Origin: Sphingobacterium thalpophilum
Lineage (GTDB): Bacteria > Bacteroidota > Bacteroidia > Flavobacteriales > Flavobacteriaceae
Length of the DNA: 5,074 bases
Assembly: GCA_943325255.2 (NCBI GenBank)
Contig: CALPOS020000167.1
Coordinates: 1 to 5,074 of the forward strand
Direction: 5' to 3'
Shown here: piece by piece, positions 1-4,984 of the stretch
Layout of the letters: every line of letters begins with the position of its first letter
Numbering within the stretch: the first letter of the stretch is position 1
The notes under the pieces: generated by a model
What the model saw: the letters and a program-made list of their open reading frames with translations, nothing else
What the model was told of the DNA's origin: nothing
Database searches by the model: none
Position numbers and translations under genes: made by a program

Positions 1-269
1 ACAGCTTTGCCTTGCGGTATTGCTTGCACAATTGGGAAATTCGCAACCCAAAAGTATTGAAGCAATTATTGAAAACAATACATCCTGGAATTTTGAAAAA
101 CTACCAAGAAAGTGAAGACTTCTGGAGACAATATGAGACTTTTATTGAAACCGGATTCAAGATTTTATACGACAACTTCTTAAAATTCAACCAGCAAAAA
201 GACGGATTAGAAAGCTATAGTAAGTTTGTGAATTTGATGGTGAATTATTATGACGGTTGTGAGTTGTGA
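1..269 (+). CDS. 3' end of an unidentified gene (C-terminal ~89 residues)
   Basis: The reading frame is open from the left edge (first full codon at base 3) to a TGA at 267-269, so this is the C-terminal part of a protein whose start lies outside the window. The TTG at base 12 could serve as a start, but the frame stays open upstream of it and no start signal is visible, so truncation by the window edge is more likely. The visible part is rich in aromatic and charged residues (runs such as FWRQYETFIETGFKILYDNF), looks helical and soluble, and has no membrane segment, signal peptide or metal-binding motif that I recognise. It ends in YYDGCEL. I cannot assign a family or function. It converges with ndh across a repeat-filled spacer, so the two are not in one operon. 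Confidence 0.7.
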   Translation, partial: SFALRYCLHNWEIRNPKVLKQLLKTIHPGILKNYQESEDFWRQYETFIETGFKILYDNFLKFNQQKDGLESYSKFVNLMVNYYDGCEL

Positions 270-274
270 GTTAT

Positions 275-424
275 TGTTTTGGGTGAAAGGTTTTGGGTTG
301 AAGGTTTTGGCTGAGAGGTCTTGGGTGAAAGGTCTTGGGTGAAGGGTTTTGCCTGAGAGGTTTTGACTGAGAGGTTTTGGGTGAAAGGTTATGAGTGAAG
401 GGTTTTGGGTTGAAGGTTTTGGGT
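275..424. repeat. Tandem array of a 14-nt repeat, about 10.7 copies
   Basis: Ten full units of exactly 14 nt begin at 275, 289, 303, 317, 331, 345, 359, 373, 387 and 401, followed by a 10-nt partial unit at 415-424. The consensus is GGTTTTGGGTGAAA. Variants include GGTTTTGGGTTGAA (289, 401), GGTTTTGGCTGAGA (303), GGTCTTGGGTGAAA (317), GGTTTTGCCTGAGA (345) and GGTTATGAGTGAAG (387). There is no unit-length change despite many substitutions. Because 14 is not a multiple of 3, the array cannot encode a repeated peptide. It starts a few bases after the stop of the upstream gene and fills much of the convergent spacer before ndh. No strong hairpin is visible within it. A related degenerate copy lies beyond the other end of ndh (1819-1850). 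Confidence 0.93.
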
Positions 425-463
425 CTAGACAGTAAATAAAAGTTTTTCACACAAATCGATTTA

Positions 464-491
464 CAACTTGTAGCTTACACCTTGTAGCTTG
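464..491. repeat. Two-copy 14-nt direct repeat (CAMCTTGTAGCTTR)
   Basis: CAACTTGTAGCTTA (464-477) is followed directly by CACCTTGTAGCTTG (478-491), with 12 of 14 positions identical. It has the same period as the neighbouring GGTTTTGGGTGAAA array but an unrelated sequence. CTTGTAGCTT-type short repeats are, from memory, frequent in flavobacterial spacers. It lies 20 bases beyond the ndh stop codon. No transcription-terminator hairpin could be identified in this spacer. Confidence 0.7.
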
Positions 492-511
492 TCCCCTACA
501 CCCTTTTGGCT

Positions 512-1816
512 TCATAACTCATCACTTGTAAATGTCGTAAAACTTTTCTTCTTGAAAGGGCGGATAATCAAACGACCTTCACGATCAAACTTGATGTAGT
601 TGTATACCCAATTCAAGAAAACCACTGCTTTGTTTTTGAAACCAATCAGTGAAAACAAATGCACGAACATCCATACAAACCAAGCGAAAACGCCCCTAAA
701 ATGATACTTCGGCAAATCGACTACGGCTTTGTTTCTGCCAATGGTTGCCATCGAACCTTTGTCGTTGTATTCGAAAGGAATCATTGGTTGCTTGTTGATC
801 TTCTTAATGATATTTTCTCCTAATAATTCCCCCTGTTGCATGGCAGGTTGCGCCATCATCGGATGACCTTGCGGATACAGAGCTGTTTCCATAGCCGCGA
901 TGTCGCCGATGGCAAAAATGGTATCATAACCCATCACTTGATTGTAGGCATCTACGCGAATTCGTTCTACTTTCTCGACTAACGATTCTGCTCTTAAACC
1001 TGGAATCGTAGCGGCTTGAACTCCAGCAGTCCAGATGACGGTAGCGGTGTCAAAAGTTGTAGTCGTATTGGTCGTAATCGTTCGACCGTCGTAACTCAAA
1101 ACTCGGATATTTTTATGAACCGTTACGCCCAACCGAACGAGAAATTCTTCTGCTTCTGCCGAGGATTTTTCGCTCATCGTGTTGAGGATTCGATCGCTAC
1201 TTTGGATGAGATTGATTTGCATATTCTTGATATCCAAATCGGGATAATCCTTTTGAAGAATGGCGTTTTTCATTTCCGCTAAAGCGCCTGCTAGTTCAAC
1301 ACCAGTGGGTCCGCCGCCAACCAGACAGAAATTCATCAACGCATTGCGTTCTGCCGGATCGTTGATTAATAGTGCTTGTTCAAAATTCTCCAGAATCAAA
1401 CTGCGAATGTTGAGCGATTGTGGAATGGTTTTCATCGACATGCTGTTGCGTTCGATTTCTTTGTTGCCAAAAAAATTGGTTTTAGAACCGTTAGCGAGGA
1501 CGAGATAATCGTAATGCAGTTCGCCAATATCCGCTTTGACGATTTGGTTCTTAGTATCAATTTCGTTGACGCGCGCCAGCCGAAAGTAGAAATCATTAAA
1601 CTCTTGAATGATCTTCCGAATGGGATACGCAATCGAACCTGCTTCTAGTCCACCCGTAGCGACTTGGTATAACAAAGGTTGAAAGGTGTGGTAATTATGT
1701 TTGTCGATGAGCACCACTTGTACTTTCTGATTCTTTAGTTTCTTGGCTAATGCAATTCCAGCAAAGCCACCGCCGATGATTACAATTCTGGGAAGATTGG
1801 AGTGGGGAATGTTCAT
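512..1816 (-). CDS. ndh: Type II NAD(P)H:quinone oxidoreductase (NDH-2)
   Basis: A 434-residue flavoenzyme of the NDH-2 family, which oxidises cytosolic NAD(P)H and reduces membrane quinone (menaquinone in this group) without pumping protons. Visible motifs: N-terminal FAD Rossmann loop GGGFAG (15-20) with D38 closing the second strand; NYHTFQPLLYQVATG (41-55), typical of the family; a second dinucleotide loop GGGPTG (167-172) for NAD(P)H; AIGD (302-305) contacting FAD; and the quinone-site motif AQPAMQ (322-327). The C-terminus (about 372-412) is rich in Trp, Phe and Leu and matches the membrane-anchoring helices of the family. Length is normal. The ATG at 1816 precedes the first beta strand by the expected distance. 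The residue ending the second strand of the NAD(P)H domain is Q205 where Glu is usual, which leaves the coenzyme preference open. It is monocistronic, divergent from the sigma-factor pair. Confidence 0.95.
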   Translation of the reverse strand: MNIPHSNLPRIVIIGGGFAGIALAKKLKNQKVQVVLIDKHNYHTFQPLLYQVATGGLEAGSIAYPIRKIIQEFNDFYFRLARVNEIDTKNQIVKADIGELHYDYLVLANGSKTNFFGNKEIERNSMSMKTIPQSLNIRSLILENFEQALLINDPAERNALMNFCLVGGGPTGVELAGALAEMKNAILQKDYPDLDIKNMQINLIQSSDRILNTMSEKSSAEAEEFLVRLGVTVHKNIRVLSYDGRTITTNTTTTFDTATVIWTAGVQAATIPGLRAESLVEKVERIRVDAYNQVMGYDTIFAIGDIAAMETALYPQGHPMMAQPAMQQGELLGENIIKKINKQPMIPFEYNDKGSMATIGRNKAVVDLPKYHFRGVFAWFVWMFVHLFSLIGFKNKAVVFLNWVYNYIKFDREGRLIIRPFKKKSFTTFTSDEL

Positions 1817-1818
1817 TT

Positions 1819-1850
1819 GGAATTTGGGTTTAAGGTTTTGGGTTCAGGGT
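1819..1850. repeat. Degenerate copies of the 14-nt GGTTTTGGG repeat upstream of ndh
   Basis: GGTTTTGGGTTCAG at 1834-1847 matches the units of the 275-424 array, closest to GGTTTTGGGTTGAA. It is preceded by the weaker GGAATTTGGGTTTAA (1819-1833) and followed by GGTGTTG. The copies fall between the ndh start codon and its likely promoter, so they would be transcribed in the ndh leader. ndh is therefore bracketed by copies of one repeat family in the same orientation. Confidence 0.6.
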
Positions 1851-1873
1851 GTTGCTTTTAAATTATTGGATGG

Positions 1874-1881
1874 CTAAGGTA
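1874..1881 (-). promoter_or_regulatory. Candidate -7 box for ndh
   Basis: On the - strand these bases read TACCTTAG, one mismatch from the Bacteroidota housekeeping box TAnnTTTG, and are followed by CC. It would give a leader of about 50 nt containing the repeat remnants. No TTG is seen at the expected -33 spacing, so this is a weak call. Confidence 0.25.
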
Positions 1882-1952
1882 CGAAGTTTTGATCGCGTAA
1901 GGGTAAAACGAATTGAAATGGTTCTTATGAAAACAAAACGTTCTTTGATAGC

Positions 1953-2045
1953 CCCGATGGCAGTGGCATCCTTTTTTGTTTCTAAAAATGGCACCTCGAC
2001 TGCGCTCGGTGTGACAAAAACAAAAAAGATAGAACGAACAGCGGG
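1953..2045. repeat. Imperfect palindromic interspersed element (~93 bp)
   Basis: The outer arms are CCCG (1953-1956) and CGGG (2042-2045). They are separated by 11 bases on each side with scattered pairs, then by a strong inner stem: ATC (1968-1970) with GAT (2028-2030), and TTTTTTGTTT (1972-1981) with AAACAAAAAA (2018-2027), leaving one bulged C at 1971. From memory, a segment reading GATAGCCCCGAT...CATCCTTTTTT...AAAAAAGAT...CAGCGGGAC recurs in spacers of many Flavobacteriaceae with a variable centre; that recollection is unverified. It sits between divergent genes, so it is not an ordinary terminator of either flanking gene. Short frames read through it on both strands look like artefacts of the element. 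Confidence 0.7.
1992..2011. repeat. REP-like hairpin nested inside the palindromic element
   Basis: CACC (1992-1995) pairs with GGTG (2008-2011) and GA (1998-1999) with TC (2006-2007), with a two-base bulge and the loop CTGCGC. The core TCGACTGCGCTCGGTG followed by TGAC resembles a very common Bacteroidota intergenic motif known to me from memory. It occupies the loop of the larger palindrome, as if one repeat had inserted into another or the element had a variable centre. Confidence 0.5.
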
Positions 2046-2071
2046 ACGACGCGTCATGATGAAAACAAAAA

Positions 2072-2104
2072 TTTGTGCTCCTAATGAAAAAAATCATTAA
2101 TTTG
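2072..2104 (+). promoter_or_regulatory. Candidate promoter of the sigma-factor operon
   Basis: TTTG (2072-2075) and TTAATTTG (2097-2104) are separated by 21 nt. They match the Bacteroidota -33 TTTG / -7 TAnnTTTG pattern, with one mismatch in the -7 box. Transcription would start near 2111, giving a leader of about 28 nt. An alternative is an autoregulated ECF promoter with TGTAACA (2103-2109) as the -35-like box and GTTAACTA (2123-2130 region) as the -10-like box. The sequence alone does not decide between them. Confidence 0.4.
2082..2099. promoter_or_regulatory. Operator-like dyad TAATGA-N6-TCATTA
   Basis: A perfect 6-bp inverted repeat (2082-2087 and 2094-2099) has a six-A spacer. It lies in the spacer of the candidate promoter and its right arm overlaps the -7 box. 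Position and symmetry suit a dimeric repressor, but such AT-rich dyads arise easily by chance, and no regulator gene in the window is an obvious partner. Confidence 0.3.
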
Positions 2105-2138
2105 TAACAAAATTAGGCATTGGTTAACTAACGCAGTT

Positions 2139-2633
2139 ATGAGTCAAGATTTAGAGCAGTCTTTTGTCAAACAATTGAAGGAGAACCAGAATATCATCCA
2201 CAAGATTTGTCGGTTGTATACTTCTGGTGAAGACGCTCATAAAGACTTATTTCAGGAAATCACCATTCAGTTGTGGAAAGCCTATCCGAAGTTTCGAGGC
2301 GACAGCAAGTTCTCAACTTGGGCGTATCGCGTGGCTTTGAATACTGCTATTACTTTATATCGAAAAAGTACACGATCGATACAAACCTCCAATTTTGATA
2401 CTTCAAACGTATTCATCAAACAAGAAGAGTACAACTACGAGGAAGAAGAGCAAATCAAGTTATTGTATCAGGCTGTACATCAATTGAATGATATCGAAAA
2501 GGCGTTGGTATTTATGTATTTAGAGGATAAAGATTACGAAGAAATATCGGAAACATTGGGAATTAGTCAAGTCAATGCTAGAGTGAAAATGAATCGAATT
2601 AAGACTAAATTGAAAAAAATATTAAATCCTTAA
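2139..2633 (+). CDS. ECF-type RNA polymerase sigma factor
   Basis: A 164-residue sigma-70 family protein of the extracytoplasmic-function type, containing only regions 2 and 4. Region 2 spans about 10-78, with DLFQEITIQLWKAYPKF (36-52) and the promoter-melting segment FSTWAYRVALNTA (58-70). A Glu/Asn-rich linker follows (about 84-106). Region 4 spans about 107-162; its helix-turn-helix DYEEISETLGISQVNARVK (132-150) would read the -35 box. Length is typical for the class. The ATG at 2139 is the only start that keeps the whole of region 2. The stop lies 5 nt before the next ATG, so it is almost certainly co-transcribed and probably translationally coupled with the membrane protein, the usual arrangement for a sigma factor and its membrane-bound inhibitor. 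It may direct its own operon. The inducing signal and regulon cannot be read from the sequence. Confidence 0.93.
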   Translation: MSQDLEQSFVKQLKENQNIIHKICRLYTSGEDAHKDLFQEITIQLWKAYPKFRGDSKFSTWAYRVALNTAITLYRKSTRSIQTSNFDTSNVFIKQEEYNYEEEEQIKLLYQAVHQLNDIEKALVFMYLEDKDYEEISETLGISQVNARVKMNRIKTKLKKILNP

Positions 2634-2638
2634 GGATT

Positions 2639-3280
2639 ATGGAGGAGTTAGATATCTTAAAAAAAGCTTGGAAAAAGGAGGAAAATTCTTTTGAGCAAGT
2701 TTCAGAAAAACAGATTTATACGATGTTGCATCAAAAATCATCTTCGATTGTGAAGTGGATTTTGATTATCAGCATTGTTGAATTTGTATTCTGGAATGTT
2801 ATTGCCTTTGGCATGAATGACGAAAAGTACCAAGCGAAATTGGAAGCATACGGCATTGCGCAATTTATGTTGATTATTAATGTGATTAACTATCTTGTCA
2901 TCGTTGGATTTATCTACGTGTTTTATAAAAACTACCGCTCGATATCGACATTAGATTCTACGAGAAACCTGATGACAAGCATTGTAAAGACACGTAAGAC
3001 CGTGCAAAATTATATTTGGTACAACTTGATTATTATCGCGGTAACGATTGTTATTTCGATTGTGATGATGTTTTCTCATAGTCCTGAAATGATTTCGATG
3101 ATGGAGAAACAAGTGCACGACGGTCACAAGACCTTGTTTATGTTTATTTGCATTGGCGTCTCTACACTATTTATCGCAGGAATCATCGGCTTATTCTGGT
3201 TATTTTACCGATTGTTGTATGGCATTTTGTTGAAGAAACTCTTTGCTAATTATAAGGAATTGAAGAAGATTGAGTTGTAG
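2639..3280 (+). CDS. Four-helix membrane protein, candidate anti-sigma factor
   Basis: A 213-residue inner-membrane protein with no catalytic motif that I recognise. Residues 1-37 form a charged, probably cytoplasmic segment. Predicted membrane helices lie at about 38-57, 76-96, 126-145 and 165-189. The loop at 97-125 and the C-terminal tail (198-213) are Lys/Arg-rich, which by the positive-inside rule places N- and C-termini in the cytoplasm. The last external loop (143-164) is rich in Met and His (MMFSHSPEM, ISMMEKQVHDGHK). Its start 5 nt after the sigma-factor stop suggests that the two act together; the cytoplasmic N-terminus would be the sigma-binding part. It lacks the HxxxCxxC zinc motif of ZAS anti-sigma factors. 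Relatives beside flavobacterial sigma factors have, as I recall, sometimes been labelled beta-carotene 15,15'-monooxygenase, which nothing here supports. The anti-sigma role is inferred from context. Confidence 0.75.
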   Translation: MEELDILKKAWKKEENSFEQVSEKQIYTMLHQKSSSIVKWILIISIVEFVFWNVIAFGMNDEKYQAKLEAYGIAQFMLIINVINYLVIVGFIYVFYKNYRSISTLDSTRNLMTSIVKTRKTVQNYIWYNLIIIAVTIVISIVMMFSHSPEMISMMEKQVHDGHKTLFMFICIGVSTLFIAGIIGLFWLFYRLLYGILLKKLFANYKELKKIEL

Positions 3281-3287
3281 AGAAAAA

Positions 3288-3308
3288 TTGATAATTGATA
3301 ATTAATTT
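3288..3308. repeat. Short 7-nt tandem repeat in a convergent spacer
   Basis: TTGATAA occurs at 3288-3294 and 3295-3301, followed by the related TTAATTT (3302-3308). It fills most of the 26-base gap between the membrane-protein gene and the acyltransferase gene, which end facing each other. No GC-rich terminator stem is present. Confidence 0.5.
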
Positions 3309-4110
3309 AATATCGTCTCAGTCTATTCAATTCTTCTTGCGCTTCTATTTCCTCCGCTGGAATTACTTTTAGAAACGATGGATGTTGCTCGATGGCGTAT
3401 TCTACTTTTTCGACAATTTGCTCAATCGTATCGTTGTCGTAGTCAATGTTGAGAGGTTCTTTGATGGTGAACGACTGTAGAATTCCTTTCTTTTTTACAC
3501 GTAATCCTTTTTTATCAAACGAACGGCGAAATCCATCAATCACAATCGGCACCACAACCGGACGGTGCTGCTTGATAATATGCGCAGTTCCTTTGCGAAC
3601 TGGCTTGAACGAACGCGTGGTTCCTTGTGGGAAAGTAATCACCCAGCCGTCTTCGAGTGCAATCCTGATATTCTCCGTATCACTCGGATTGACTTCACGT
3701 TTTTCCGTCACATCTTTTCCTCCGGCGCGCCAAGTCCGTTCTACAGTAATGGCTCCAACATACGATAGAATTCGTGGCAATAAACCCGCTTTCATGGTTT
3801 CACTTGCCGCCACATAGTAGATATTCATCTTAGGTTGCCAGAGATAACCAATATTTTTGATGTTGTCTTCTCGCCCACTCAAACTCGCATTAAATACGTG
3901 AAACATCGCCACGACATCGGCAAAATAAGTTTGGTGATTGGAAATAAATAGTACATTTTTATCTGGCAAGGATTTAATAATTTCAGAACCATCTATCTGC
4001 AAATCATTAAAACCACGATAACGCTTATGCGTCAACGCGCCGAAAATTCGAATCAGCCATTTTTTGAGAAAAAGTATATGTCCAAAAGGATTTCTTTCGA
4101 ATAATCCCAT
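3307..4110 (-). CDS. PlsC-like glycerolipid acyltransferase (divergent motifs)
   Basis: A 267-residue protein of the PlsC/LPLAT superfamily, which transfers acyl groups to lysophosphatidic acid or a related acceptor at the cytoplasmic face of the membrane. Motif I is NHQTYFAD (58-65), with catalytic-type H59 and D65; motif II is GAITVER (119-125); motif III is FPQGTTR (160-166); motif IV is VVPIVIDGF (186-194). Two deviations stand out. His and Asp are five residues apart rather than four, and motif III has Gln and an extra Thr where FPEGTR is usual. The rest of the fold pattern is intact, including KGTAHIIKQ (173-181), so it looks like a working subfamily rather than a decaying gene. The N-terminal hydrophobic stretch is short (about 10-26). 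It lies 48 nt downstream of the Nudix gene on the same strand. Acceptor specificity (lysophosphatidate, ornithine lipid or another) cannot be told. Confidence 0.85.
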   Translation of the reverse strand: MGLFERNPFGHILFLKKWLIRIFGALTHKRYRGFNDLQIDGSEIIKSLPDKNVLFISNHQTYFADVVAMFHVFNASLSGREDNIKNIGYLWQPKMNIYYVAASETMKAGLLPRILSYVGAITVERTWRAGGKDVTEKREVNPSDTENIRIALEDGWVITFPQGTTRSFKPVRKGTAHIIKQHRPVVVPIVIDGFRRSFDKKGLRVKKKGILQSFTIKEPLNIDYDNDTIEQIVEKVEYAIEQHPSFLKVIPAEEIEAQEELNRLRRY

Positions 4111-4135
4111 AATTGTTTGTTTAAAAATCAGCGGG

Positions 4136-4164
4136 CTAATTTACAAATTCACCTCTATTTACAA
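4136..4164 (-). promoter_or_regulatory. Candidate internal promoter for the acyltransferase gene
   Basis: Reading the - strand, TTG (4162-4164) lies 18 nt before TAAATTAG (4136-4143), one mismatch from TAnnTTTG and of the same TAnnTTAGCC form as the candidate ndh box. The TTG overlaps the last codons of the Nudix gene. It could give the acyltransferase gene a transcript of its own, with a leader of about 20 nt. Confidence 0.33.
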
Positions 4165-4797
4165 CACCTTTTTGAGCGTTTCTTTCAACTCGCTGAGCAT
4201 CATGGCGGTGGCACCCCAAACATAATGATCGTAGATTTTGAAGGCAGGAACGTCAATCGATTGAGAATAAGCGGTATCCATTTTCTTTACCGTTGCGATT
4301 TGATCATCTAGAAATTGGCGCAGCGGAAACTCAATAATTCCCGCCACTTCTTCGGGATCGGGAATAAAGCGAAGTTTCTCCAAACTATAACCCATAAACG
4401 GATATACCATAAAATTACTAGGCGGAATATACACTTCTGTAAATGCACGAACAACTTGAATTTGATGCGGCGCAATTCCAACTTCTTCATGCGTTTCCCG
4501 TAAAGCAGTGTGTTGGTGACTTTCATCCTCCAACTCCACTTTACCTCCAGGAAAAGCAATTTGAGAAGAATGCACACCAGGATAAGAATTGCGTTGAATG
4601 AGCACCAAATAGGTTTGAGTTCTTTTAGGATATAACAACATCATGACCGCCGCTTTTCGAGGTTTATGCGTTTCAAAATCGATGGCTTTCATCAAGTCTT
4701 TGCGTTCTGGAGGCGTCATGAGATCATGCGCTGCCGCTGCGGGAAGTTTTTCGCGTTCGAGTTGTGGAATGCACTGCAGAAAATCTTGAAAATCCAT
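4159..4797 (-). CDS. Nudix hydrolase, CoA pyrophosphatase (NudL-like)
   Basis: A 212-residue Nudix enzyme of the CoA-pyrophosphatase type, which cleaves CoA or acyl-CoA to 3',5'-ADP and (acyl-)phosphopantetheine. The signature that marks this subfamily is present: YLVLIQRNSYPGVHSSQIAF (63-82) leading into FPGG (82-85), which resembles the LLTxRS...H.GQ..FPGG pattern of the UPF0035/NudL group. The metal-binding Nudix helix follows as ALRETHEEVGI (98-108), with R100, E101, E104 and E105. The two-residue longer spacing between FPGG and the RE pair fits the E. coli NudL sequence as I remember it. Length is close to the family norm. The ATG at 4797 is the first in frame. It is the first gene of a two-gene unit with the acyltransferase, 48 nt apart. 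Substrate assignment rests on the motif and is not certain. Confidence 0.88.
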   Translation of the reverse strand: MDFQDFLQCIPQLEREKLPAAAAHDLMTPPERKDLMKAIDFETHKPRKAAVMMLLYPKRTQTYLVLIQRNSYPGVHSSQIAFPGGKVELEDESHQHTALRETHEEVGIAPHQIQVVRAFTEVYIPPSNFMVYPFMGYSLEKLRFIPDPEEVAGIIEFPLRQFLDDQIATVKKMDTAYSQSIDVPAFKIYDHYVWGATAMMLSELKETLKKVL

Positions 4798-4799
4798 GA

Positions 4800-4808
4800 C
4801 AAAGTGTA
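4800..4808 (-). promoter_or_regulatory. Candidate -7 box just before the Nudix gene
   Basis: The - strand reads TACACTTTG, the TAnnTTTG box with one extra base, ending only 2 nt before the ATG. If used, the transcript would be leaderless or would begin inside the frame. No clear -33 TTG is seen at suitable spacing. Confidence 0.22.
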
Positions 4809-4877
4809 ATTTTGCGATTCGAAGACAGGACGATTGTTTACGAATTTACGAAAATTCTATAGAGGTTAATGAATTAA

Positions 4878-4930
4878 ACCGCAGATTCGCAGATTTCCGC
4901 AACTAAATTTTAAATCTGCGAATCTGCGGT
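4878..4930. repeat. Perfect 19-bp inverted repeat with internal direct repeats
   Basis: The left arm ACCGCAGATTCGCAGATTT (4878-4896) is the exact reverse complement of AAATCTGCGAATCTGCGGT (4912-4930); the loop is 15 nt (4897-4911). Each arm contains two copies of GCAGATT one base apart, and the loop begins with a further CCGCA. From memory, CTGCGAATCTGCGGT-type elements are widespread in Bacteroidota spacers. It lies between divergent genes, so it is not an ordinary terminator for either. As DNA it could extrude a cruciform; as RNA it would form a very stable hairpin. Confidence 0.92.
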
Positions 4931-4963
4931 GATAGTAAGAATACAATTAGCAAGTGACTTTTT

Positions 4964-4984
4964 TTTATAAAAGAATTTATAAAA
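4964..4984. repeat. 9-nt direct repeat TTTATAAAA before the last gene
   Basis: TTTATAAAA occurs at 4964-4972 and 4976-4984, 12 nt apart, immediately before the ATG at 4989 and next to a run of eight T (4959-4966). It may be an AT-rich upstream element or simply low complexity. No TAnnTTTG box could be identified for this gene. Confidence 0.4.

Noticed and set aside
275..424. CRISPR array
   Set aside because: Units are 14 nt and contiguous, without unique spacers, and no cas gene is present.
1016..1648. Plus-strand and alternate-frame open frames inside ndh
   Set aside because: They lie wholly within a strongly supported NDH-2 gene and have no family-like features.
1971..2028. Rho-independent terminator
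   Set aside because: The stem is A/T-rich and lies upstream of both flanking genes, which diverge, so there is no transcript for it to end unless an unseen RNA starts nearby.
1849..2100. Overlapping short frames on both strands (83, 79 and 64 residues) in the divergent spacer
   Set aside because: They run through the palindromic element and REP-like hairpin, overlap one another in antisense, show no recognisable domain, and have odd composition. They look like translations of a repeat.
2639..3280. Beta-carotene 15,15'-monooxygenase
   Set aside because: The protein has no iron-binding His pattern or fold length of that enzyme. It is a small four-helix protein, and the label appears to be a carried-over misannotation.
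3446..3817. 123-residue and 67-residue plus-strand frames antisense to the acyltransferase
   Set aside because: They are shadows of a conserved gene, with no motif and no start context.
4308..4577. Frames overlapping the Nudix gene (89 residues on -, 62 and 64 on +)
   Set aside because: The Nudix frame carries the catalytic motifs; these have none.
4878..4930. Terminator of the Nudix or DUF4268-like gene
   Set aside because: It lies upstream of both genes, and the hairpin is followed by GATAGTAAG rather than a T run.
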